A DNA stretch of 39,520 bases. It comes from Lachnospiraceae bacterium. Its GTDB lineage: Bacteria; Bacillota; Clostridia; Lachnospirales; Lachnospiraceae. The notes beneath the pieces were generated by a model. That model was not told where the DNA came from and did not search any database. It saw only the letters and a list, made by a program, of their open reading frames with translations. The stretch spans positions 1 to 39,520 of the forward strand of contig JALESH010000031.1 of NCBI GenBank assembly GCA_022781985.1, read 5' to 3'. This document shows positions 1-7,823 of this stretch, piece after piece. Position 1 is the first letter of the stretch. Each line of letters begins with the position of its first letter. The translations under genes and the position numbers were made by a program.

Positions 1-9
1 TCAGTAATC

Positions 10-38
10 TGGATTTTTGCAATCTGACAGAATATAAT
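10..38 (+). promoter_or_regulatory. Candidate sigma-A promoter for the cytidylate-kinase-like gene
   Basis: A TATAAT box lies at 33-38, with a weak -35 (TGGATT, 10-15) 17 bp upstream. The start codon follows about 50 bp later. Only three of six -35 bases match the consensus, so the -10 carries most of the support. Confidence 0.4.
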
Positions 39-88
39 AGGCAGGAAAGAAGAATACATCAGACCTTGAAAGGAGCAGACATACGGAA

Positions 89-706
89 ATGGACAGGGGC
101 ATTATCATAACAATAGGAAGAAGCTTCGGCAGCAATGGGCGTATCATTGGAGAAAGAGTAGCCAAAAGCCTGGGAATCAATTTTTACGACAGAAATCTCA
201 TTGAGAGGGCAGCGGAGGAAAGCAATATAGACTGGAAACTGGCAGGAAGCGCGGATGAAAAGCTGATAGGCGGTTTGCTGAAATTTGGTCCGGGCTTTGA
301 ATTTATGCAGGAGAACCCTAACGATAAAATCTACCGTGCCCAGGAGGCAGTGATTCATTCCATCATGAAGAGCGGGGAATCCTGCGTAATCGTAGGAAGG
401 GGGGCTGACTATGTCCTGAGAAATCGGCCTGAGGTGCTGAAGACCTTCATCTATGCACCGCACAGCTTCCGGGTAGAGACGGTGATGGAAAGATATAAAT
501 TTACCAAAAAGGAGGCAGAAAAAGCAGTGCGCTATATGGACAAGACAAGGCGCAACTATTACGAATACTTTACGGACGGTAACTGGGACCAGAAGGAGGG
601 AAAGGATCTGCTGATTGACAGCAGTACATTCGGCATAGAGGGAGCTGTCAGCCTGATCAGAAAGGCAGTGGAGTGCAAGCAGAAAAAGGACTGGGATGAT
701 CTGTAA
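89..706 (+). CDS. Cytidylate kinase-like family protein
   Basis: This 205-residue protein looks like the cytidylate-kinase-like branch of the P-loop nucleotide kinases (AAK_Cytidylate_kin2 type), which are common as stand-alone proteins in Clostridia. The N-terminus has a beta strand followed by a glycine-rich loop (GRSFGSNGR, residues 11-19). As is usual for this branch, the loop lacks the classic GKT lysine-threonine pair. It is followed by the FYDRNLIERAAEES segment and by VIVGRGADYVL near residue 100. The substrate of this branch is not established, so CMP kinase activity should not be assumed. The ATG at 89 is chosen because AAAGGAG sits at a normal distance upstream. The next open frame starts 24 bp downstream and has no obvious ribosome site. 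Confidence 0.8.
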   Translation: MDRGIIITIGRSFGSNGRIIGERVAKSLGINFYDRNLIERAAEESNIDWKLAGSADEKLIGGLLKFGPGFEFMQENPNDKIYRAQEAVIHSIMKSGESCVIVGRGADYVLRNRPEVLKTFIYAPHSFRVETVMERYKFTKKEAEKAVRYMDKTRRNYYEYFTDGNWDQKEGKDLLIDSSTFGIEGAVSLIRKAVECKQKKDWDDL

Positions 707-729
707 ATTCTGTCAAAACTATTGCGTGA

Positions 730-942
730 ATGTGGGAAGTATGTAAAAAGGGGACGGCCAGGGAACAGATCCTGAGGGAATTGGGAAGGGTGGGCCTGCA
801 GGGCAGCGAGAGACAGGCGGTGAGCAGCCTTTCCTGTGGTATGAGGAGGAGGACAGCACTGGTAAGGGCGTTGATAGCTGAATATATGGGAAGTGAAGTG
901 ATCCTGCTGAACTATATTGACAAAAATGAGGTGTGCAAATGA
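730..942 (+). pseudogene. Fragment of an ABC-transporter ATPase
   Basis: The 70-codon frame reads like the middle of an ABC-transporter ATPase. It has a helical segment (ILRELGRVGLQG), then SSLSCGMRRRTALVRALIAEY, which is the ABC signature LSGGM(R/K)RR with the second Gly changed to Cys, followed by the arginine and ALVRAL pattern. A Walker B-like stretch (EVILLNYID) has lost the D-E-P residues. There is no Walker A, Q-loop or switch histidine, and no ribosome site is visible before the ATG at 730. The frame ends in an ATGA overlap with the exonuclease start, so it could be translated as a short coupled leader. Most likely it is a decayed SsuB/TauB-type ATPase remnant. The family call is by eye; a chance resemblance is possible but unlikely given the length of the match. 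Confidence 0.55.
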
Positions 943-951
943 ACTATATTG
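908..951 (+). repeat. 12-bp direct repeat at the ABC-fragment/exonuclease junction
   Basis: TGAACTATATTG occurs at 908-919 and again, unchanged, at 940-951. The second copy includes the exonuclease start region and the first is the end of the ABC-like fragment. This may mark the deletion or duplication junction that truncated the ATPase gene, or it may be chance. Confidence 0.5.
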
Positions 952-1856
952 TATTCGATCTGGAATGGAATCAGAGCAGCACCGGACAGGAAAAAGAGAC
1001 CGGGGAGCTGCCCTTTGAAATCCTGGAGATAGGTGCAGTGAAGCTGAACAGCAGGTTTGAGACAGAGGGTGAATTCAGCCGTCTTATCAAGCCTGGGATC
1101 TATCGGGAGATGCATCCCGTGACAAGGGATATCATTCATCTAAATATAGAGGATCTGGATAATGAGGAATCTTTTCCGGAGGTGGCAGAGGATTTTCTGC
1201 ACTGGTGCGGAGAGGACTGTATCTTCTGCAGCTGGGGGCCGCTGGATCTGACAGAGCTGCAGAGAAACATGCGCTTTTACGGCATGGAGCCTCTGGCTGA
1301 CGGCCCTATAAAATTTTATGATGTACAGAAGCTGTTCAGTATACAGTTTGAAGACAGAAAATCCAGAAGAACTCTGGAGCATGCTATCAATGTTTTACAG
1401 ATTGATAAGGCTGTTCCCTTCCATAGGGCCTTTGGCGATGCCTATTACACGGCAAGGGTTCTTTCCGAAATAGATGAGCCTGTGCTGAGAAATTATTCCT
1501 TGGATCTGTTTACGCTTCCCAGAACCAGAAAGGATGAAATCAAGGTAGTCTTTGATGACTACGCAAAATATATTTCCAGAGAATTTGACAGCAGATCTGC
1601 AGCTCTTTCTGACAGGGAGGTAATGAGTGTCAGATGCTATCTCTGCAGGAAGAATATAAAACGCAGGGTCAAGTGGTTTGCGGGAAACAATAAGCACTAC
1701 TACAGCATAGGCTGCTGTGAGGTTCATGGCTTTATGAAGGCCAAGCTGCGGATAAAAAAATCTGATACCGGCAGGGTGTATGCAGTCAAGACCATGAAAT
1801 TTATATCAGAGGAAGAGATGGAGCGGATAAGAGAAAGGAAACGGGGAGGAAAGTGA
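939..1856 (+). CDS. DEDD-family 3'-5' exonuclease with C-terminal Cys-rich segment
   Basis: The 305-residue protein begins MNYIVFDLEWN, the ExoI motif of DEDDh exonucleases with the first Asp and Glu at residues 7 and 9. FEILEIGAVKL follows, then the ExoII-like region (CSWGPLDLTELQRNM) and an ExoIII motif (FHRAFGDAYYTARVL) with its His and Asp. The catalytic domain ends near residue 190. The remaining ~110 residues hold a cysteine/histidine cluster (CYLC, then CCEVH) that could bind zinc. The ATG at 939 is preferred over the GTG at 933 because GAGGTG (928-933) lies at a proper distance. The start overlaps the preceding frame as ATGA. The substrate, RNA or DNA, cannot be told from sequence. 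A terminator follows. Confidence 0.85.
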   Translation: MNYIVFDLEWNQSSTGQEKETGELPFEILEIGAVKLNSRFETEGEFSRLIKPGIYREMHPVTRDIIHLNIEDLDNEESFPEVAEDFLHWCGEDCIFCSWGPLDLTELQRNMRFYGMEPLADGPIKFYDVQKLFSIQFEDRKSRRTLEHAINVLQIDKAVPFHRAFGDAYYTARVLSEIDEPVLRNYSLDLFTLPRTRKDEIKVVFDDYAKYISREFDSRSAALSDREVMSVRCYLCRKNIKRRVKWFAGNNKHYYSIGCCEVHGFMKAKLRIKKSDTGRVYAVKTMKFISEEEMERIRERKRGGK

Positions 1857-1884
1857 TTGCAGGAAGCAGCACCGCTTTTGCAGA

Positions 1885-1933
1885 AAAGCCCGCAGGCAGA
1901 GCCTCCGAAAAGAAGCTTCTGTCTGCGGGCTTT
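1885..1933. terminator. Bidirectional intrinsic terminator between convergent genes
   Basis: AAAGCCCGCAGGCAGA (1885-1900) pairs with TCTGTCTGCGGGCTTT (1918-1933), with one G-U wobble and A/T tracts on both flanks. It lies between the ends of the exonuclease (+) and the carboxypeptidase (-), so it can serve both strands. Confidence 0.8.
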
Positions 1934-1939
1934 CTCCGG

Positions 1940-3451
1940 CTACAGGGGATCAGAATCTGTTCCTCTGTAGCGGGGAACCTCAGGGCAGGAAGTTCTGCGC
2001 CTTGTTCTCCTTCCGCGTTTCCTCATTCTCCTTTTTCGCTGGAACAGGCTGTTTTTCTGTCCGAAGCTGTAATTCTGAATAAAGGATTTTCCTGTAAATA
2101 AAAGAATCAGAACGCCGGCGATGATCAGGATAAGGATCAGGACCTTTTTGATGTTGATGAATATGGGCCCCTTTTCCTCCTCTGTTTCCGTACGGGCAGA
2201 TGTCTCCCCGGCCTCACTGAACTCATAGGAAGAAAACGCGTTTTCTGCAAGGTTGATAGAAGCACTTCCTACATAGACGCCCTGATATGTGTAGTCGATC
2301 CGGGCAATCTGTTTTTCTCCTTCTGTCTCATAGGAGATGGAGGAAGCAGTGTCCTCAAAGGAGGCGGTCCTGGGAAGAATGATGCAGCTTTCCTTATCCA
2401 GGGAAAGAATCGGTTTGGAGCTTCCGAAAATATCATTGTTGGTCTGGAAAAAATCAGCATTATCTATGTTGTATTTGGTTTCGTTTTCGAAAACGTTCAC
2501 CATGGAGAAATTGCTGAAGCCGTAGTTCAGCAGATCCATGGTGTCAGTAAACTGATTTGGGGATTCCTCCCTCATTACCACACAGATCAGTCTCATTCCG
2601 TTTCGTTCTGCACAGGTGACCAGGGTCTGGCGCGCATCGTTGGTATAGCCGGTCTTGCCGCCTACAATGCCGTCGTAGGAATATTCCCCGGTCACCAGCT
2701 TGTGATGGGTTCGCAGGATAAAATCGTCGGGCTGGGTTTCTGTGGGTTCAAAATGCCGGGTAGGTGTGCCGGACATCCTGGCCAGCAGCTCATTCCGGAA
2801 GAAGGAGCGCGCGATAATAGCCAGGTCGTAGGCTGAGGTATAGTGGTTCTCATCATGAAGTCCGCTGGGATTCATAAAGTTGGAGTTCATGCATCCCAGC
2901 TCCTTTGCCTTCTGATTCATCATTTCTGCGAAGCCCTCTATGCTTCCGCCGATATGTTCAGCCACTGCGTTGGCTGTTTCGTTGGCTGAGCCCACCAGAA
3001 TGCCGTAGAGAGCCTCCTCCATGGTGAGGGCCTGTCCCACATCCATACCCATGTTGGAACTGCCTCTGGGGATGGAGAAGACCGCTTCCTGGGAAAAGGT
3101 CACCATCTCATCCAAAGAAGCCTTCTCAGAGGCTATCAGGCAGGTTAAAATCTTGGTGGTGCTGGCGGGATACAGCTTCTCGTGGATATTTTTACTATAT
3201 AATATGGTTCCGGTATTTGCCTCCATGATGATGGCAGACTGTGCGCCTACCTGGGGTCCCTGGGGCCAGTTTTCGACTTCATTGGACTGAACCGGAAGGG
3301 ATTTCCGGTCTTCCATCTCCTGCATCAGATCCATTTTTCCTCCTGCCTGTACAGCCATGGGGGCAGTCAGGGAGGAAATCAATATGGAAAAAGCAAGGAC
3401 AGACAGCCCCAGCCCTTTTCTGATTGTATAAAATTTGGGGTAATGTTTCAT
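1940..3451 (-). CDS. D-alanyl-D-alanine carboxypeptidase (peptidase S11, DacF-like)
   Basis: This low-molecular-weight penicillin-binding protein trims the terminal D-Ala from peptidoglycan stem peptides outside the membrane. All three active-site motifs are present: STTK (S97-K100), SAN (155-157) and KTG (266-268). A signal peptide covers about residues 1-36 (cleavage near AVQA-GG). The catalytic domain is followed by a C-terminal beta region, and a transmembrane anchor lies near residues 435-460 with a very basic cytoplasmic tail (RKRRMRKRGRRTRRR). The transmembrane anchor takes the place of the amphipathic helix seen in many PBP5-type enzymes. An AGGAGG ribosome site precedes the ATG, and a -10/-35 pair is visible upstream. 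It is transcribed alone on the minus strand. Confidence 0.93.
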   Translation of the reverse strand: MKHYPKFYTIRKGLGLSVLAFSILISSLTAPMAVQAGGKMDLMQEMEDRKSLPVQSNEVENWPQGPQVGAQSAIIMEANTGTILYSKNIHEKLYPASTTKILTCLIASEKASLDEMVTFSQEAVFSIPRGSSNMGMDVGQALTMEEALYGILVGSANETANAVAEHIGGSIEGFAEMMNQKAKELGCMNSNFMNPSGLHDENHYTSAYDLAIIARSFFRNELLARMSGTPTRHFEPTETQPDDFILRTHHKLVTGEYSYDGIVGGKTGYTNDARQTLVTCAERNGMRLICVVMREESPNQFTDTMDLLNYGFSNFSMVNVFENETKYNIDNADFFQTNNDIFGSSKPILSLDKESCIILPRTASFEDTASSISYETEGEKQIARIDYTYQGVYVGSASINLAENAFSSYEFSEAGETSARTETEEEKGPIFINIKKVLILILIIAGVLILLFTGKSFIQNYSFGQKNSLFQRKRRMRKRGRRTRRRTSCPEVPRYRGTDSDPL

Positions 3452-3486
3452 ATACAGCCTCCTACCTTAATAAACAGTCGCTTTCT

Positions 3487-3514
3487 ATCATACACTATTT
3501 TTTTTCAAAGCCAA
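3487..3514 (-). promoter_or_regulatory. Candidate sigma-A promoter of the carboxypeptidase gene
   Basis: Read on the minus strand, TTGGCT (3509-3514) and TATGAT (3487-3492) are separated by 16 bp, about 36 bp upstream of the start codon. Confidence 0.5.
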
Positions 3515-3631
3515 ACTGTTTTTATAAAAAAATAAAAACTATTTGAAGGGATAAATTGGATGTGTGAATCTGCTTTCAGGGAAGATACTAAGGATGAAAC
3601 TGTGTGTATTTTTAAGGAAAGGAATGGATCT

Positions 3632-3817
3632 ATGGACTTTGAGCAGCTTCCCATAGGCCTAGGGTTATCCCTGGCTATGAATGAAAGAGCAATGGAGCGT
3701 TTTGCCAATATGACTGAGGCGGAAAAGGAGCGGACCATTGCCCGGAGCCGTCAGGTAAAATCCAAGAGGGAGATGGACCGGATTGTAGATGCCCTGGCAG
3801 AGGAGAGGGTCAGGTAG
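3632..3817 (+). CDS. Small conserved-looking hypothetical protein
   Basis: A soluble 61-residue protein that appears almost entirely helical (MDFEQLPIGLGLSLAMNERA..., then a charged helix to the end). The pattern ALAMNE...MTEAEKERTI...VKSKREMDRIV resembles short hypothetical proteins I associate with Lachnospiraceae, but I cannot name a function. The ATG at 3632 is chosen over an upstream in-frame ATG at 3560 because AAGGAAAGGA (3614-3623) lies 8 nt before it and the upstream codons look non-conserved. It stands alone between the divergent carboxypeptidase and a terminator. No membrane segment or metal motif is visible. Confidence 0.65.
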   Translation: MDFEQLPIGLGLSLAMNERAMERFANMTEAEKERTIARSRQVKSKREMDRIVDALAEERVR

Positions 3818-3826
3818 GCCGATAAT

Positions 3827-3859
3827 GGAAGGGCGGCATTGGGCTGCCCTTCCTTCATT
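3827..3859 (+). terminator. Intrinsic terminator
   Basis: GGAAGGGCGGC (3827-3837) pairs with GCTGCCCTTCC (3843-3853), with a 5-nt loop and one G-U pair. The T tract after it is short and interrupted. It lies 10 bp after the small hypothetical gene. Confidence 0.65.
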
Positions 3860-3907
3860 ATAGGCATTCCAACGCAAGGATGTTCTGCATTTTTCTGCTA
3901 AAAATGC

Positions 3908-3935
3908 TTGCAAAAAAGCGGGGATACAATATAAT
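3908..3935 (+). promoter_or_regulatory. Sigma-A promoter of the SLH surface protein gene
   Basis: TTGCAA (3908-3913) and a perfect TATAAT (3930-3935) are separated by 16 bp. This gives a 5' untranslated region of about 95 nt before the ATG at 4039. Confidence 0.7.
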
Positions 3936-4038
3936 GTAATAAAATACATATAAATAGTAGAAAATTCTGCAATTTATTATGACACAGGTAAAGCTTCTGA
4001 AATGCAGATGCAATATTATGTATCCGAGGAGGAAGAGG

Positions 4039-7000
4039 ATGAAAGTAAAAAAAAGGTTATTTAGTATGATGCTTGGTGCCGGTGTGGTATTATTCGGCTT
4101 GCAGCTTCCGGTCGCTGCAAAAGCAAGCCTGCAGGAAGCGGCAGGGCAGAAGACAATTTATGTGGGAGACAATCAGGGAGCACAGAGCGGCACCTATGAC
4201 AGGCCATATAATGATTTGGCAGATGCTGTTGCAAATGCCGATGCCGGAGATACTATTGTGATCAAATCCGGTACCGTATACTGCAATGATAATGGAGCCG
4301 GCGATCCCCTTGTTATCAATGAGCCCCTGACTATTCAGGGAGAGAGTATGACAGACTCTGTCCTGTACTCCCGCCGGAACGGCTTTGTGCTGGGAGCAGA
4401 CGTTACCCTGAAAAATTTTAAGCTCTGGTATGTGGGTGAAATCAATGGCATTTTTGCCAATGGCCATACTCTTACCATAGAAAACATGGGCTGGCGTACT
4501 GACAAGCTTGTAGATCTGTATGCGGGAGGGCTGGCAGATAAGGGAACGGCTCCGGGGCAGCATGGACAGATCCGGATCAGCGGATCCTCAACCAAGGTGG
4601 GTGAGATCTATGGAGGCAGCTATGGCGAGACATGGACAAATGCCTCTACCATCACCGTCAATGGAAATGCAGAAATTACAGGAATAAAGGGCTGCGGGAA
4701 ACAGGACAAGTTCAGAACGGAAAAGGTGACAGGTGATGTGACCATTTATCTTACCGACTCCAAAGTAAAAAGAGTAGATGGGATGCTGGACACCGACACG
4801 CAGAGGAAAGCCGATCTGGTTTTTGCCGCCACATCATTTTCAAATTCCACGCTGGCATTGTCCAATATCGGTAAGCTGACCGTGGAGCAGGGAACATACA
4901 TTCCTCCTGATCTTAATGAGTATGTGGATGTGTGTATTAAAAAGGGAGCTGCTTTTGATATCTCAGCCCTTGTGGAGGGCGATAAGGGAACCTGGATGAA
5001 CACCTTTACTATCCGTAATCTGGAGGGAGGAGGCATTGTACGGATGGGAGCGGATCATGCGCTGCTGATTGAAGGGGTCATCACGGGAACCACCAGCCTT
5101 CAGACTACCAGAAATCAGCCCACGGACAGCAGTACCTCCGGCATCGTAAATGAAGGCCATGCTTATTTTGACACTCCCCTGGACACTCCGGAAAATGCCT
5201 TCACCCTTACCCCTCATTTCTCGCAGCCTGATATGAGGCTGGTAAAGGAATCCGGCGGCAATATAGCCCAGTGGATTGCCAGAGAGGAGGAAAACGGGAC
5301 AGAGCCCGGAAAATCAAATCTGCAGGGGGCTGCTGTTACAGTGAATGGAACCTTTATTTATGACGGGACAGCCAAGATCCCGGGAGCAGCCGAGGTGGAG
5401 GTCAGGCTGCAGGGAGTCACTGTGGATCCCTCTGCCTATGACATTTCAGCGGAGAACAACATAGACGCAGGGACAGCCACAGTGACTGTGACGGCAAAGG
5501 CAGCAGGCAGCTATACAGGGCAGGCCCAGGGTACCTTCCCTATTTCTCCCAGGCCTGTCAGGGTGAAGGCAGAGGCAAAAGAAAAATTCTATGGGCAGGC
5601 TGATCCTGAGCTGACCTACAGTGTCAGTGGTCTGCTGCCTGAGGGAGGGATTCTAAACGGCGCCCTGGATAAGAACGGGTCCAGCATCCTTCAGGGAACT
5701 CTCACCAATGCCAACAATCCCAATTATGACATCAGCTTTACCGGAGCGGAGCTGACAGTAAAAGAAACCACGCCCAATCTTGAGATTGCTCTGGATAATT
5801 CCGTTCAGACAGCCGGGGCAGCGGTACAGATCCTGCAGGTGACAAGTGAGAATCCCTATGATACTTCTCTGATAGATGTACCTTCACCTGCATTGACGTA
5901 TCAAATCGGCAGCGGCGCCATACAGCCGCTTACAGGCAATAGCTTTATCATCCCGGCAGGAACAGCTTCCGGTACTGTGATAACCATCCGTGCCTCCAGC
6001 CCGGCTGCGCCCGGAAAGTATACAGCAGCATCTGCCTCTGTGCAGGTCACTGTAACGGACAAAAGGGTGATTGACGGACAGCTGAGTGTTTCTGTGAGTG
6101 ACCTGACCTATGGCAGTCAGCCGCGCCCTCAGGCAGCCTTTGAGGGAAATGCCGATGGAAGCGGCAGTTGGACATATACATACAGCAGCGGTGCAGGCTT
6201 CCGGAGCCTGGAGGAGCTGCAGGATGCTTCCGGCTGTCTGCCTGCAGGCTCCTATATGGTAAAGGCCCGTTATGAAGACAGCACCCAGGTGGGTGAGGTA
6301 ACTTCCTCCTTTGAGGTTTTGGCGGCAGAGATCATCATTACCCCTGCCGCAGGACAGGGTAAGGCCTATGGCCGGAAGGATCCGGCCAGTCTGCAGTTTA
6401 CCTACGGCCCGGCCGGAGGGCAGGCCGTAGCCTTTACAGGCTCTCTGGGACGTGCGCCCGGGGAAGATGCGGGCACCTACGGCTATACACTGGGCAGTCT
6501 TTCCGCAGGAGATAATTATCGGCTGATCCTGCATGCCTCTGCGCCTCTGTTTACAATTTCCAGGGCTGCTGCTGAAGTTTCGGTGGACAGCAGCCTGATG
6601 ACCCAGCAGGCAGGACAGCCTGTGACGATAACCGTTACCGCCGAAAATATGGACAGCGATGTCCTCACGGCCGGAGCATTCCAGCCTGCTGCCGTAGCAG
6701 TGAAGGATGCTGCAGGTACTGCAGTGGATATGGAAAGGGAAGGAAACGGTGTATTCACCGGGATCTACACCATTCCTGAGGATAAGAGGCCGGGTGATGA
6801 GATAAGCCTGAGGGCTGTTGTCGAAGACAGCAATTATCAAAAGGCGGAGGGAGGAATTGTCCTGACGGTGGGCGGGGCGGAAGAACCCTCTGTGAAGACA
6901 ATCCGCCTGGAGCCTGACAGTCTGACGCTGGGATTGGGAGAAAGCAGACAGCTTACAGCCGTCCTGGAGCCGGCGGGCGTACAGGAAAGAATCCGGTGGG

Positions 7001-7695
7001 AAAGCTCTGATCCCTCCGTGGCAGAGGTGGATGCTTCAGGCAGGGTAAAGGCAGTGGATGCCGGAACGGCTGCTGTCACGGCTACAGCGGGTGATGTGAG
7101 TGTCTCCTGCCAAATCCGCGTGACCTTCCCCTTTTCGGATGTGTCCGTAGCAAGGGGAAGCTGGAAATACGAGAGTGTGAAATACACTTATGTGAACGGG
7201 ATCATGAACGGTATCTCGGGAACTGATCGGTTTGAGCCGGATGCACCTCTGACCAGAGCCATGTTCGCCACAGTGCTCTACCGGATGGCAGGAAAGCCTC
7301 TCACAGCCTATGGAGACCGGTTTACTGATGTGGAAGAAGGAAAATGGTACAGCAATGGGATTATCTGGGCAAACAGCAGAGGAATTGTTGCCGGCTTTGA
7401 TGACGGCAGCTACGGTATCAACAGAAATATTACCAGGCAAGAGATTGCCAAGATGCTGTATGAATACGCAAGGGACTGCAGCTATGATATAAGTGCATCC
7501 GCTCCCCTTTCCTCCTATACGGATCTGGATCAGGTCAGCAACTGGGCAAAGGGGTATATGGAATGGTCTGTGGGTGTAGGGATGATCAGCGGCAAGCCAA
7601 ATGGAAACGGCAGCTACCGTCTGGATCCCAAAGGAGAGGCTACAAGGGCAGAATGTGCAGCGATGCTGAAGCGTTTCCAAAACAAATACCAATAA
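4039..7695 (+). CDS. Large secreted surface protein with MBG/YDG-like and Ig-like repeats and three C-terminal SLH domains
   Basis: A 1218-residue cell-surface protein. It has a basic signal peptide (about 1-28, ending AAKA). Residues ~40-420 are a beta-rich region with parallel-beta-helix character (short DTIVIKSG / LTIQGES / DVTLKNFKL strands). From ~430 comes a series of MBG/YDG-type modules (FIYDGTAKIPGA...; RPVRVKAEAKEKFYGQADPELTY). A bacterial Ig-like group 2 domain spans ~951-1030 (IRLEPDSLTLGLGESRQLTAV). Three SLH repeats follow at ~1033, ~1094 and ~1158, each with the FxDV...W and ITRxExAxML/TRAMFATVLYR pattern. SLH repeats normally bind pyruvylated secondary cell-wall polymer. An adhesin or S-layer-associated role is an inference. 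The ATG at 4039 has GAGGAGG just upstream and opens directly on the signal peptide; in-frame ATGs at 3979 and 4018 do not. Confidence 0.88.
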   Translation: MKVKKRLFSMMLGAGVVLFGLQLPVAAKASLQEAAGQKTIYVGDNQGAQSGTYDRPYNDLADAVANADAGDTIVIKSGTVYCNDNGAGDPLVINEPLTIQGESMTDSVLYSRRNGFVLGADVTLKNFKLWYVGEINGIFANGHTLTIENMGWRTDKLVDLYAGGLADKGTAPGQHGQIRISGSSTKVGEIYGGSYGETWTNASTITVNGNAEITGIKGCGKQDKFRTEKVTGDVTIYLTDSKVKRVDGMLDTDTQRKADLVFAATSFSNSTLALSNIGKLTVEQGTYIPPDLNEYVDVCIKKGAAFDISALVEGDKGTWMNTFTIRNLEGGGIVRMGADHALLIEGVITGTTSLQTTRNQPTDSSTSGIVNEGHAYFDTPLDTPENAFTLTPHFSQPDMRLVKESGGNIAQWIAREEENGTEPGKSNLQGAAVTVNGTFIYDGTAKIPGAAEVEVRLQGVTVDPSAYDISAENNIDAGTATVTVTAKAAGSYTGQAQGTFPISPRPVRVKAEAKEKFYGQADPELTYSVSGLLPEGGILNGALDKNGSSILQGTLTNANNPNYDISFTGAELTVKETTPNLEIALDNSVQTAGAAVQILQVTSENPYDTSLIDVPSPALTYQIGSGAIQPLTGNSFIIPAGTASGTVITIRASSPAAPGKYTAASASVQVTVTDKRVIDGQLSVSVSDLTYGSQPRPQAAFEGNADGSGSWTYTYSSGAGFRSLEELQDASGCLPAGSYMVKARYEDSTQVGEVTSSFEVLAAEIIITPAAGQGKAYGRKDPASLQFTYGPAGGQAVAFTGSLGRAPGEDAGTYGYTLGSLSAGDNYRLILHASAPLFTISRAAAEVSVDSSLMTQQAGQPVTITVTAENMDSDVLTAGAFQPAAVAVKDAAGTAVDMEREGNGVFTGIYTIPEDKRPGDEISLRAVVEDSNYQKAEGGIVLTVGGAEEPSVKTIRLEPDSLTLGLGESRQLTAVLEPAGVQERIRWESSDPSVAEVDASGRVKAVDAGTAAVTATAGDVSVSCQIRVTFPFSDVSVARGSWKYESVKYTYVNGIMNGISGTDRFEPDAPLTRAMFATVLYRMAGKPLTAYGDRFTDVEEGKWYSNGIIWANSRGIVAGFDDGSYGINRNITRQEIAKMLYEYARDCSYDISASAPLSSYTDLDQVSNWAKGYMEWSVGVGMISGKPNGNGSYRLDPKGEATRAECAAMLKRFQNKYQ

Positions 7696-7698
7696 GTC

Positions 7699-7726
7699 TT
7701 GACAGATTTCTGTCTTGTGATATGAT
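7699..7726 (+). promoter_or_regulatory. Near-perfect sigma-A promoter with extended -10
   Basis: TTGACA (7699-7704), a 16-bp spacer and TATGAT (7721-7726) preceded by TG-A form an extended -10. The predicted transcription start is near 7733, inside the palindrome that follows. It is the evident promoter for the permease and Fur-family genes. Confidence 0.8.
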
Positions 7727-7727
7727 T

Positions 7728-7776
7728 AACCCAGCTATATCTGCAAATGAGTCGCAATTGCAGATATAGCTGGGTT
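7728..7776. promoter_or_regulatory. 19-bp perfect inverted repeat: candidate Fur-family operator and/or terminator
   Basis: AACCCAGCTATATCTGCAA (7728-7746) and its exact complement (7758-7776) flank an 11-nt loop, followed by only four Ts and then mixed AT. As a hairpin it could terminate the SLH gene. However, a consensus promoter begins just before it and would fire into it, which suits an operator better. The centre, TGCAAATGAGTCGCAATTGCA less its last base, resembles Fur-type boxes (TGxxAxT-ATTxxCA on the other strand). The second downstream gene encodes a Fur-family regulator. Confidence 0.6.
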
Positions 7777-7823
7777 TTATATATCTGACTTTATATTTTT
7801 AAAAGAAAGGCAAGGAAAGCTTT

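Noticed and set aside
3517-3539. GTTTTTAT/ATAAAAAC hairpin between the carboxypeptidase and the small hypothetical
   Set aside because: The stem is only A-T pairs in an AT-rich divergent spacer; not convincing as a terminator or operator.
5884-6840. 318-codon open frame on the minus strand
   Set aside because: It is antisense to the SLH surface protein, lacks a ribosome site and has low-complexity composition. It is a shadow of a GC-richer repeat gene.
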